Both the position numbers and the translations under genes were made by a program. From NCBI GenBank assembly GCA_964592475.1, contig CAZQEZ010000099.1:1-15569 (forward strand): DNA of 15,569 bases, written 5' to 3'. This stretch comes from CAZQEZ01 sp964592475. GTDB taxonomy: Bacteria; Bacteroidota; Bacteroidia; Cytophagales; Cyclobacteriaceae. The notes under the pieces are model-generated. The model was not told where the DNA came from. It ran no database searches and worked only from the letters and a program-made list of their open reading frames with translations. Below, in pieces: positions 1 to 7,828 of this stretch. Positions within the stretch are counted from its first letter, which is position 1, and each line of letters opens with the position of its first letter.

Positions 1-91
1 CTAAATGTATTTTTCTTCCAGTATTAAAAGAATTTATTGAGTAATCATAGTGCTATATTATATTAATTACCCATATTTTGTTAGCATTAGA

Positions 92-114
92 AAAAAATAT
101 TGCAATTATTTTTT
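92..114. terminator. AT-only hairpin at the end of folA, possible terminator
   Basis: An 8-base arm at 92-99 (AAAAAATA) pairs perfectly with 107-114 around a 7-base loop, and the hairpin overlaps the folA stop codon at 106-108. Read on the minus strand it ends in a T run, as an intrinsic terminator would. All pairs are A-T, so the stem is weak and the terminator role is a guess. The rest of 1-105 is AT-rich and holds no gene I can support. Confidence 0.3.
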
Positions 115-597
115 GCTATAAATAACAAAATCAAAATCATGAGGATTATCAGGATCAGCAAGATGTTTTTCTCTCCATTCTTCATGCCATTGCTGCGAGT
201 CATATTTCGGGAAAAAAGTATCTCCATTAAAAACACCAGAAACTTCTGTTATGTACATTTTATCTACTTCAGGCACGGATTTTTTGTAAATTTCACCACC
301 TCCTAAAATAAAAACTTCCTGCTGCTTTTGAGTGTGAGCAAAATCATATGCTTTGTGTAAGTCATCAAATACAATAGCTCCTTCTATCGCTAAATCGGGT
401 TTTCGGCTAATAATTATATTTACCCTGCCCGCTAATGGCTTTGCTAGTGATTCAAAGGTTTTTCTACCCATTATTACAAAGTGCCCATAAGTGGTTTTTT
501 TAAAATAGCGTTGATCAGTAGGCAAATGCCAAACAAGGTCGTTATTTTTTCCGATCACGTTATTTTCCGATTTAGCTACTATTATTGATTTTATCAT
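106..597 (-). CDS. folA: Dihydrofolate reductase
   Basis: Reduces dihydrofolate to tetrahydrofolate with NADPH in the cytoplasm, supplying the one-carbon carrier used for thymidylate, purine and formyl-Met-tRNA synthesis. The 163-residue length is normal for bacterial DHFR. Visible family marks are the N-terminal strand with NNVIGKNNDLVW (residues 12-23), the active-site acid D28 in LPTDQRYFKK, the NADPH-binding GRKTFES (45-51) and the glycine-rich ILGGGEIY (97-104). The start is the ATG at 597, whose bases overlap the fmt stop as ATGA. An in-frame ATG at 687 would add 30 residues inside fmt that do not resemble DHFR. The gene is therefore second in a fmt-folA operon and is probably translationally coupled. 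Family assignment is secure; the coupling is inferred from the overlap. Confidence 0.97.
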   Translation of the reverse strand: MIKSIIVAKSENNVIGKNNDLVWHLPTDQRYFKKTTYGHFVIMGRKTFESLAKPLAGRVNIIISRKPDLAIEGAIVFDDLHKAYDFAHTQKQQEVFILGGGEIYKKSVPEVDKMYITEVSGVFNGDTFFPKYDSQQWHEEWREKHLADPDNPHDFDFVIYSKK

Positions 598-1511
598 AAT
601 TCGTTTCCTCTTAAGAATGATTGAATGTCCATCCGTTTCTTTCCTTCTTTTTGCAACTCCAAAATGGAAAGCATGCCATCGGCACATCTTATTTGTAAAA
701 AGTTTTTGTTGTCGGAGATATATTCTCCCGGCTTCAAATTTGAATTTTTACCTTCGGGAGCCGAGGCTAATATTTTATAATATTTTCCATTGATTTGAGT
801 CCATGCAGCCGGAAAGGGAGATAACCCTCTAATAAAGTTATGCACCTTAGCCATGGGTTGACCCCAGTCAATTACAGTTGTTTCTTTATTTAATTTTGGT
901 GCTTCTTTTAGGCCAACTTCATCTGGCTGAGGTGTTAACACCAAATTATTATTAGCTATTTTTTTAACCGTTGCCAGTACTAATTCTGCCCCTTTTTGCA
1001 TCATTTTATCGTGAAGGCTTCCCGCGTTATCGCCCTTTGAAATTGCTATTTTTTCCTGGGAAATTATGTTGCCTGTATCTATTTTATGCTGCAAGAAAAA
1101 GGTAGTAAGTCCTGTAGTAGTCTCCCCATTGATAATTGCCCAGTTGATTGGCGCAGCTCCGCGGTACTGTGGAAGCAAAGATGCATGTAAATTAAAAGTG
1201 CCGTATTCAGGATATTGCCAAACTACCTCAGGTAACATACGAAAAGCCACTACTACTTGCAGGTTGGGGTTATAATCTTGTAGCTGCTTTTGAAATTCCT
1301 GGCTTTTCAGGTTTTGTGGCTGTAATACCGGAATATTATATTCTTTCGCAGCTTTCTTTACTGGCGATGGTGCTAACTTTTGGCCTCTACCTTTAGGTTT
1401 ATCCGCGGCAGTAACTACTGCCACCACTTTAAAGTTATTTTCTATCAAAGCACTTAGACTAGGTACTGCAAAATCCGGTGTACCCATAAAAATGATTCTC
1501 AAATCTCTCAT
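594..1511 (-). CDS. fmt: Methionyl-tRNA formyltransferase
   Basis: Transfers a formyl group from 10-formyltetrahydrofolate to the amino group of Met on initiator tRNA before translation starts. The 305-residue protein has the full two-domain length. The N-terminal formyltransferase fold opens with RIIFMGTPDFAVPSL and contains the catalytic Asn-His-Asp set at N107, H109 (FNLHASLLP) and D145 (KIDTGNI), plus the conserved YRGAAPINWAI (117-127). The C-terminal OB-fold-like tRNA-binding part starts near residue 206 with KLNKE and includes IRGLSPFPAAW. The ATG at 1511 puts the first strand at the expected distance, so I keep it over the internal Met 9. The stop overlaps the folA start. In many bacteria fmt sits beside def (peptide deformylase); here the partner is folA, also a folate gene. 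The upstream kinase ends only 58 bases away, so read-through is possible. Confidence 0.98.
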   Translation of the reverse strand: MRDLRIIFMGTPDFAVPSLSALIENNFKVVAVVTAADKPKGRGQKLAPSPVKKAAKEYNIPVLQPQNLKSQEFQKQLQDYNPNLQVVVAFRMLPEVVWQYPEYGTFNLHASLLPQYRGAAPINWAIINGETTTGLTTFFLQHKIDTGNIISQEKIAISKGDNAGSLHDKMMQKGAELVLATVKKIANNNLVLTPQPDEVGLKEAPKLNKETTVIDWGQPMAKVHNFIRGLSPFPAAWTQINGKYYKILASAPEGKNSNLKPGEYISDNKNFLQIRCADGMLSILELQKEGKKRMDIQSFLRGNEL

Positions 1512-1551
1512 GGCCTATTCAACCTTAAAAAATGATTGTTTGTTTCCGTCG

Positions 1552-1559
1552 CAATTTTA
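1552..1559 (-). promoter_or_regulatory. Possible Bacteroidota -7 element for fmt-folA
   Basis: On the minus strand this reads TAAAATTG, seven of eight matches to TAnnTTTG, about 40 bases before the fmt start. I see no TTG at the usual -33 distance, so the call rests on one weak element. If it is inactive, fmt-folA would depend on read-through from the upstream kinase gene. Confidence 0.25.
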
Positions 1560-1569
1560 CAAAAAAATA

Positions 1570-4500
1570 TCAGGGATGGGCAGGAATTGTAAAAGAAAAG
1601 GTGCAACCATTGGAGTTTGAATTGTTGCTAGCCCTTATAGTGCCTTTGTTTTTTTCTACCAATTCTTTACATAACACCAAGCCTACTCCAGTACCCTTTT
1701 CGTTATTTGTACCCATAGTACTGTAATGAAAATCCAATCGAAAAAGATTGTCTACAATTTCGTCCGAAAGTCCTACACCTTGATCTATTACATTTATTTC
1801 AACGAGTTTTAGTTTTTGTGTTGCGGTAATAATAATTTCACTGTTGGCTAAGCTAAACTTGATAGCATTGTTAAGAAGGTTTCTCAACACCGTATGTAGC
1901 ATATATGGGTCAGCATATATCAAAAGTTGATCGGGTACTTGATTTTCAACTTCAATATTTTTATTTGCAGCTGTAGCCAGCATAGTTTTAAACACGTCTT
2001 TTACGATTGAACCTAAAGAAATAATTTCAGGAGAATAGGTCAATTTGCCTGTTTGCGATCGTGACCATTCCAGTAAATTTTCTAAAAGTGCGTGGCCGCT
2101 ATTGGCCGACTTTTTAATATAATCAAGATACTCTATTCCATCACTCACGTTGTTTTTTAATAGGCTTTCCCTGGCCAGTTGTTCTAGGGCTTTTAATTGA
2201 TTGAAGGGGCTTTTTAAATCATGAGCAATTATGTTGAAAAATTTATCTTTAGTTACATTTATTTCCTCTAGTTGATGCTGCGCGTCTTTTAAAGTGGTTA
2301 TATCTGATATAGTAATTACCATTGTTTTAGTATCTACTTTATTCGTGATTAATGATATCCATTTTTCTGCTTCGTTTTCAATTTTTAATTTTAAGCTAAT
2401 TTGCTTACCGCATTGCAGGTATTGCCCCGGAAGTAGTTTTTTACCTGTTTCACTTTCTATATTTAATTTTTTGAAATTGAAAGAATGGGTATCTTCTATT
2501 TTAAGCAGGTTTGTTGCTGCTTCATTGCACGTCAGCAATTGGAAATTACGATTAATGAGAAGAACACCATCTTGCATTGAGGTAACCAGCATTCGGTATT
2601 TTGCTTCACTCTCAAGGAGTTCTTCTTCTATTTGCTTGCGTTGGATAGCTAAAGAAGCGTGATGTACTAGCGTTTGAATAAAATTGATGTTTTCAATGTC
2701 GTTACTATTCCGGTAATATAGTTGTAATCCTGCAAATAAATTATTGTCTGATTGAAATCCAATCAGGTATATTTTATGCAAGTTGAACATTTTTTCTAAA
2801 AGCCGGCAAATAGCTGGAGGTACATAGCCATTGGCTAGTTCAACTAATTTACCTTTCACTTCCTCTGTTTTGCCTGTCATAAACAGTCTTTTGGCTCCCT
2901 CCTTCATTTTAAATTCATGATTAAAGGGAGAAAACCCTATTTTATCTATAACTTTTAAAAGCTTTGAGTTATCCAACCCTGCAAAGGCGTTATTTATCAT
3001 GATATTTCTATCGGCTTCATATCGATTAATGATCACAATTAAATCATCGTATTTTTTAACTAATAGCTGAGCTACATATTGATATATCTCTTCTGTAGTA
3101 CTTAATGAATTAAGGTCTGCATACATTTTGTTCAGAATGTCAAAATCCTCAATCATCCATTTGTTTTGCAGCTCAATTGTTTTTTGTACGGTAATATCTC
3201 TAAAAATGCAATGTATCTGCTCCAATTTTCCTTCCAGGTTAAATATCGCTTTACCTGAGATAGATACTATTAATTCTTTACCCTCCTTACTCATCACATT
3301 CAACTCTTTTTCTTTTATTCTGCCATTTATGCCAAAATCAGAGAAGCATGTTTTGAATTTGTTTTTATCTTTTGGGGCTACCAAATTATAAAAAGATTTA
3401 TTGAGCACCTCATTTTTATTGTAGCCCATTAATTTACACCAGTTAGAATTACATTCAATTAAATTTCCATCGGGGTCTAAAGATTGATAAGCAATGGGGG
3501 CTTCATAGAATAAATATCGAAAATTTTCATCACTAGCTGTTAAAGCAGTTTCCGCTTTTTTTCTTTCAGTATTATCGTAGAACAGTGTAAATGCTCCTAA
3601 GTACTCACCATTTGGATTAATATAAGGGCTGGCATGCACCATTAGGCTTTTGCTATTGCGACGGGCTGTTGTAATTTCAAGTTCATAACGATTGTGCTTT
3701 CCATTACGCCTCAAATTGGTTTGACGAAGAACTTTTTCTAAGGAGCTTTCGGAAACAAATTGACGCATGTTTTCTCCTTTCAATCCTCCCTGGTTTACTT
3801 CAAAAATTTCTTCCGCTGCTTTATTATAAAATTTAAAATTTTCGTCTTGATCTATGTAAGCAATTCCATCATTTAAATGTGCCAATGCTTTACTAGGTAT
3901 TTCTTGTTGTTTTTCGATTTCTTCTCTCAGCTTATACCTGTAAATAATTTTAGAAATAATCTCTGACAATACTCTGAGGATATTCAGATTTTCTTGTAAA
4001 GATGATTTTGTGCTGCTATATACCTCTAGTATGCCATAGTAATTATCTTGTAAAGATAAGTCGAGTTTTTGCTCATGTGGCAACACTTGAAATCCGGCAC
4101 TAAAATATGATTTTCCGGCGATATTCAACTTAATAGCACATTCGCATTGTGAATTAAATATAGTAGGTATAAGACTGATAACTCCTTGTAAAACTGTAGG
4201 TAGTAATATACCCGGAGCATCAACTAACTTCATGATAGCATGGATTATATTTAATTCGTGGGCATTCTTTTTTAATTTAAAAAGTGTGTGTGTCTGCTCT
4301 GTATTATCCCGGATAATACTTAAAATACCTTCTTCATTGGATATGATATCTTTAAATCGCGTTTTATGAAATATTAGGTGCTTTTCCTGGTTTTTAGCGG
4401 TAATTAATTTTTCTGAGAATACTTTTTTATCTTCTCTTGTATTTATTTCTTCATCGTATAGCTCAAAAATTTTAACCGCGTTTGCATCAAATATTTCATC

Positions 4501-5028
4501 AAGTTTTTTCCCTTCAATAAATTCATGACCCACTGTTTTTGCAAAAGCACTATTATACCATTTTATAATACCATGATGATTGATGAAATATACTGGAAGT
4601 GGTAGTAAATTTATAAATTGATAAAAGGGCACTTGTTCAGTGGCTTTTTCATCACTTTTGTTATCTTTATGAATAGCAGTAATAAGCACAAGATGTCCCA
4701 TCTGAGGACTATATGCAGTAACCTGGTAGCTTTTTCCAGTGCGTGATGAAGCCAATTCGAATTCTTGCGAAATTTGTTTATTTGTTACTTTTTCAAGCCG
4801 CTTAATTTCAGGTGTGATTTCAGGTAAAATATCTTCCAGCTCCTGGCCGAGTATGTACATTGAAGGCAAGTTAAATTGCCGTAGAAAGCTTTTGTTGGCT
4901 TGATGGATAATAAATTTTGCACCATATGGGTCTTGCTCGTTGAAGATGAGATAGGCCATCCCTTGAGGCATAGCAAGCATGGCTTTGGATAAGTACAAGT
5001 CTTTATTTCGAGTGTCAAGCTGAAGCAT
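1570..5028 (-). CDS. Large soluble multi-PAS/GAF sensor histidine kinase
   Basis: A 1152-residue sensor kinase expected to autophosphorylate on His and pass phosphate to a response regulator. Likely order: PAS (about 15-118), PAS (133-245), GAF-like (255-365), PAS (378-488), PAS (498-612, closing with FRDITVQK), GAF-like (625-795), PAS (800-912), HisKA (about 925-990) and HATPase_c (about 1035-1150). The phospho-acceptor is H936 in NIIAHDLKSPF. ATP-site motifs are N1054 (N box), D1082 in DQGVGL (G1) and KGTGVGL (1111-1117, G2), so the kinase core looks intact. The GAF calls rest on length and position and are the least certain. There is no signal peptide, membrane helix, receiver domain or HPt domain, so it should sense cytoplasmic signals or small diffusible ligands. 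No response regulator lies in the window, making it an orphan here. Its input signal cannot be read from sequence. Confidence 0.93.
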   Translation of the reverse strand: MLQLDTRNKDLYLSKAMLAMPQGMAYLIFNEQDPYGAKFIIHQANKSFLRQFNLPSMYILGQELEDILPEITPEIKRLEKVTNKQISQEFELASSRTGKSYQVTAYSPQMGHLVLITAIHKDNKSDEKATEQVPFYQFINLLPLPVYFINHHGIIKWYNSAFAKTVGHEFIEGKKLDEIFDANAVKIFELYDEEINTREDKKVFSEKLITAKNQEKHLIFHKTRFKDIISNEEGILSIIRDNTEQTHTLFKLKKNAHELNIIHAIMKLVDAPGILLPTVLQGVISLIPTIFNSQCECAIKLNIAGKSYFSAGFQVLPHEQKLDLSLQDNYYGILEVYSSTKSSLQENLNILRVLSEIISKIIYRYKLREEIEKQQEIPSKALAHLNDGIAYIDQDENFKFYNKAAEEIFEVNQGGLKGENMRQFVSESSLEKVLRQTNLRRNGKHNRYELEITTARRNSKSLMVHASPYINPNGEYLGAFTLFYDNTERKKAETALTASDENFRYLFYEAPIAYQSLDPDGNLIECNSNWCKLMGYNKNEVLNKSFYNLVAPKDKNKFKTCFSDFGINGRIKEKELNVMSKEGKELIVSISGKAIFNLEGKLEQIHCIFRDITVQKTIELQNKWMIEDFDILNKMYADLNSLSTTEEIYQYVAQLLVKKYDDLIVIINRYEADRNIMINNAFAGLDNSKLLKVIDKIGFSPFNHEFKMKEGAKRLFMTGKTEEVKGKLVELANGYVPPAICRLLEKMFNLHKIYLIGFQSDNNLFAGLQLYYRNSNDIENINFIQTLVHHASLAIQRKQIEEELLESEAKYRMLVTSMQDGVLLINRNFQLLTCNEAATNLLKIEDTHSFNFKKLNIESETGKKLLPGQYLQCGKQISLKLKIENEAEKWISLITNKVDTKTMVITISDITTLKDAQHQLEEINVTKDKFFNIIAHDLKSPFNQLKALEQLARESLLKNNVSDGIEYLDYIKKSANSGHALLENLLEWSRSQTGKLTYSPEIISLGSIVKDVFKTMLATAANKNIEVENQVPDQLLIYADPYMLHTVLRNLLNNAIKFSLANSEIIITATQKLKLVEINVIDQGVGLSDEIVDNLFRLDFHYSTMGTNNEKGTGVGLVLCKELVEKNKGTIRASNNSNSNGCTFSFTIPAHP

Positions 5029-5267
5029 GCTGTAAGGTTATATGCTGTAAAGCTATTGACAATGAAACGAGTTATAAATTGGAAAAGCTGTTTATTCCTT
5101 GCTTGTAATATTTATCTGGAAAATCACAAGACTACTAGCTAACTTGTGTTTTTTTAAGAATTTTTGAGTATAATTATAACTTTATTATTAAAAAAACCAG
5201 AGAACTTTCTGATAATAAAGGATTTTTTTAGGTAATATAGCATTAAATAAAAAAAAAGTTACATCAA
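5029..5267. other. AT-rich 239-base spacer upstream of the kinase gene
   Basis: This gap must hold the kinase promoter and the end of the namZ-like transcript. Next to the kinase start there is a short direct repeat, TGCTGTAA at 5029-5036 and again at 5043-5050. I see no convincing TTG/TAnnTTTG pair for the kinase; the nearest -7-like string, TAGCTTTA on the minus strand, has no -33 partner. No small ORF is supportable. The inverted repeat and terminator candidate inside or at the edge of the gap are listed separately. Confidence 0.5.
5180..5220. repeat. 9-base perfect inverted repeat
   Basis: CTTTATTAT at 5180-5188 is the exact reverse complement of ATAATAAAG at 5212-5220, with a 23-base loop between. 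A T run follows on the plus strand (5223-5229). It could be an RNA hairpin or a binding site between the namZ-like gene and the kinase gene, but in AT-rich DNA such arms can arise by chance. Confidence 0.35.
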
Positions 5268-5285
5268 TTACTTGTATAACAAGTA
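5246..5285 (-). terminator. Possible terminator of the namZ-like gene
   Basis: On the minus strand, six-base arms (5280-5285 with 5269-5274) flank a 5-base loop across the stop codon. They are followed, after about ten bases, by a run of nine T (5249-5257). The stem is short and AT-rich and the T run is further off than usual, so this is a weak candidate. Confidence 0.3.
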
Positions 5286-6446
5286 TTTTTTACGCATTTC
5301 TTTATAGTTGGCTATGGGTTCAGCCCAGCTGATGCGTATGGCTTCTTCATCTAACCCTGCTTTTATTTGCTTGCGTAATTCATCGGTACCTGCTAGTTTA
5401 TCAAAGTAGTTTGTGAAAAAATTCAGATGGTTAAGCTGCTTATAATAATTCAATAAATAGCTTAAGTTGATGCCTCCCGGGCTTTCGACTTCGCGAAGGT
5501 CGTGACCATGGCATGGCTCACCTTCATGTTTAGGATTAATTGCAGCTCCAGCTACATCCTTGGGAGTAAAGGTAAAGTTATCAAAATTTGCTTTAGGATG
5601 ACCTATTACTTGAAAAGGAAAAGGAGTGCCTCGGCCAATACTTACTATAGTACCTTCAAAGAAACATAAACTTGGGTATAGCTTAATCGATTGTTGGTTA
5701 GGTAAATTAGGTGATGGTTTTACCGGCAATTCATAATCAAGTTGATGATTATAGTTTTCCATGGCAATTATAGTTAAATCACATTGTAACCCATGTTCCA
5801 GCCATTTTTCACCATTGATCATTTGGGCTAGTTCGCCCACGGTACAGCCATGCAGCACTGGTATAGGGTGCATGCCCACAAAAGAGCGATACGTTTCCTT
5901 AAGCACCGGACCATCAATGTGCATACCATTGGGATTGGGCCTGTCCAGTACAATTAAAGGTAAATTATTTTCAGCACAAGCTTCCATTACATAGTGCATC
6001 GTGCTTATGTAAGTGTAAAAACGAGTACCCACATCTTGTATATCAAAGATTATCACGTCCAAATTTGCAAAATCTTCTTTAGTGGGTTTTTTATGATTGC
6101 CATAGAGTGAAATTATTGGTAGACGAGTAACGGGGTCTATGCCACTATCTACCAATTCTCCGGCACCTTTTTGTCCTCTAAAGCCATGCTCAGGAGAGAA
6201 TATTTTCTTTACCGGTACATCTAGTGCCACTAATGTATCAAGCAGGTGAGTATTATTTACCAGGGAAGTATGATTAATAACCAATCCTATATTTTTGTTG
6301 GCTATAATTGGTAAATAAGCGTCAAATTGGGCTGCCCCCAGCTGTATTTTTCGTGTATTATTGGTTTTTGATTCTTTTCCGTTACTTGCCGAATGGCAAC
6401 TGTTGCAGAAAAATAATAATGTTATGAGCCAGAAAAGCTTATTCAT
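5268..6446 (-). CDS. namZ: NamZ-like exo-beta-N-acetylmuramidase (DUF1343), probable lipoprotein
   Basis: A 392-residue member of the DUF1343/NamZ family (YbbC of Bacillus subtilis). Characterised members remove N-acetylmuramic acid from the non-reducing end of peptidoglycan fragments and serve cell-wall recycling. Conserved blocks visible are GLVINHTS (54-61), SPEHGFRG (84-91), DIQDVGTRFYTY (135-146), LDRPNPNG (167-174), SPNLPN (245-250), YPSLCFFEGT (257-266) and GRGTPFPFQ (271-279). The N-terminus is a hydrophobic stretch ending at Cys17 (FCNSCHS), a loose lipobox, so export as a lipoprotein is likely but not certain. The ATG at 6446 gives a natural signal sequence. It is transcribed away from a LolC/E-like permease across a 71-base spacer. 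I see no other MurNAc recycling gene nearby. Family call is firm; substrate is by family analogy. Confidence 0.93.
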   Translation of the reverse strand: MNKLFWLITLLFFCNSCHSASNGKESKTNNTRKIQLGAAQFDAYLPIIANKNIGLVINHTSLVNNTHLLDTLVALDVPVKKIFSPEHGFRGQKGAGELVDSGIDPVTRLPIISLYGNHKKPTKEDFANLDVIIFDIQDVGTRFYTYISTMHYVMEACAENNLPLIVLDRPNPNGMHIDGPVLKETYRSFVGMHPIPVLHGCTVGELAQMINGEKWLEHGLQCDLTIIAMENYNHQLDYELPVKPSPNLPNQQSIKLYPSLCFFEGTIVSIGRGTPFPFQVIGHPKANFDNFTFTPKDVAGAAINPKHEGEPCHGHDLREVESPGGINLSYLLNYYKQLNHLNFFTNYFDKLAGTDELRKQIKAGLDEEAIRISWAEPIANYKEMRKKYLLYK

Positions 6447-6468
6447 GCGAAATATTTGTTTTAATTTG

Positions 6469-6505
6469 CAAAATGTAAATTTACTTTATTATTTTAACTG
6501 CAAAA
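6469..6505 (-). promoter_or_regulatory. Possible promoter of the namZ-like gene
   Basis: On the minus strand TTTTG (6501-6505) is followed after 23 bases by TACATTTTG (6469-6477). This resembles the Bacteroidota -33/-7 pair, but with one extra base before the TTTG. The -7 element ends about 22 bases before the gene start. The spacer is shared with the divergent permease gene, for which no clear promoter is seen. Confidence 0.35.
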
Positions 6506-6517
6506 GTTACCGATATA

Positions 6518-7735
6518 TTGAACTTATCATATTTTATATCGAAAAGAATAAACAAAGCCGATCCGGAAACATTTTCGGCAACCATTCACAAAGTGGCCAT
6601 CGCCAGTATTGGTATTGGCCTGGCCATTTTAATTATTTCATTTTTAATCTTATTCGGTTTTAAAAGTACCATTCGTGAGAAAATTGTGAGCTTTGGGGCT
6701 CATTTACAATTAACCGGGTATGCCACTACCAATTCTTATGAGTCCTCTCCAATTTCTACCAGTAGTGATTTTTTCCAAAATATTGATACGATCAATTATA
6801 TATCACATAGTCAGGTTTTTGCCTATAAGGCCGGGCTTTTGAGCACAGAAGATGAGGTTTATGGCTTTATAATGAAGGGTGTAGGAGAAGATTTTAACCA
6901 AGGGCAATTCGCAAAAAATTTAATTGCGGGTAATTTTATCAATTTTTCCGATTCTTCTGCTAGTAATCAAATAGTAATAAGTCAAAAAATTGCCAATGTA
7001 CTTCAATTAGGAATAGGGGAGGCATTACAGGCTGTATTTATTCAGGAAAATATAAGGCGGCGAAAACTGGAAGTAGTTGGAATTTATGATACCGGTATGG
7101 AAGATTTTGATGAGAAAATAATCCTGGGAGATATCTTTTTGATTCAAAGGCTTAACGGCTGGGATGAAAATATGGTAGGAGGATTTGAATTATTTGTAGA
7201 CGATTTTAATAAACTGGAATTTTATGCAAATCAAGTATTTGAAATGGTAGGCTATGATTATTATTTACAATCTGTAAAAGACCGGTATCTCGAAATATTT
7301 GATTGGTTATCATTGATTAATCAAAATGTATATATTTTCTTGGTTATAATTCTCTTCGTGGCGAGTTTTAATATGATATCTGTTTTATTAATCTTGATAA
7401 TGGAGCGCACTCAAATGATTGGTACACTTAAAGCTTTAGGTGCCACTAATAAGCAAATACGAAATATTTTTATAAATAACGGTCTGGTTTTAGTATTTAA
7501 AGGACTATTGTGGGGTAACTTGATTGGAATTGGCTTTTGTGCCCTTCAATTTCAATTTCAGCTGATTCCGCTTGATCCGGAAAATTACTACATGAGTTAC
7601 GTACCCATTGAATGGGATTGGCTTACAATTTCCCTACTCAACATGCTTACATTTGCAATAGTAGCAGTAGTATTACTGCTACCGGCTTTGTTTATTAGTC
7701 GCATTTCTCCGGTTCGCTCTATTAGATTTGATTAA
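6518..7735 (+). CDS. LolC/LolE-like FtsX-domain ABC permease
   Basis: A 405-residue inner-membrane permease of the LolC/E (MacB/FtsX) superfamily. Layout: one N-terminal helix (about 25-49), a large periplasmic MacB_PCD-like domain (about 50-265), then three helices (about 270-295, 322-346, 370-393) ending in the family tail SPVRSIRFD. The coupling segment MERTQMIGTLKALGATNKQI (296-315), which contacts the ATPase in the family, is intact. In Gram-negative bacteria such proteins release lipoproteins from the inner membrane to the LolA carrier. The start is TTG at 6518: the first in-frame ATG encodes Met 119, far inside the protein, the upstream in-frame stop is at 6476, and translation from TTG gives the usual MNLSYFISKR N-terminus. 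No LolD-type ATPase gene lies in the window, so it must use one encoded elsewhere. Lipoprotein release is inferred. Confidence 0.92.
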   Translation: MNLSYFISKRINKADPETFSATIHKVAIASIGIGLAILIISFLILFGFKSTIREKIVSFGAHLQLTGYATTNSYESSPISTSSDFFQNIDTINYISHSQVFAYKAGLLSTEDEVYGFIMKGVGEDFNQGQFAKNLIAGNFINFSDSSASNQIVISQKIANVLQLGIGEALQAVFIQENIRRRKLEVVGIYDTGMEDFDEKIILGDIFLIQRLNGWDENMVGGFELFVDDFNKLEFYANQVFEMVGYDYYLQSVKDRYLEIFDWLSLINQNVYIFLVIILFVASFNMISVLLILIMERTQMIGTLKALGATNKQIRNIFINNGLVLVFKGLLWGNLIGIGFCALQFQFQLIPLDPENYYMSYVPIEWDWLTISLLNMLTFAIVAVVLLLPALFISRISPVRSIRFD

Positions 7736-7828
7736 AAATAATTAATGTATCTGAAATGTGAATTGGTTATCAGAAATTACCAAAAAAAGATAATATGAAA
7801 CCAGCAGATTGCAATATCTATTAGGTGT

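Noticed and set aside
3..44. Open stretch on the plus strand ending in TAA, possibly the tail of a gene entering from the left
   Set aside because: Only 13 codons are visible, another frame also ends soon after, and the residues match no family I know.
598..687. Longer start for folA at 687
   Set aside because: The extra 30 residues lie inside fmt and do not look like DHFR; the ATG at 597 overlaps the fmt stop and gives a normal N-terminus.
7736..7828. Terminator between the converging permease and GT2 genes
   Set aside because: Only an imperfect GGTTAT/ATTACC pairing is seen and no T run is placed to support it.
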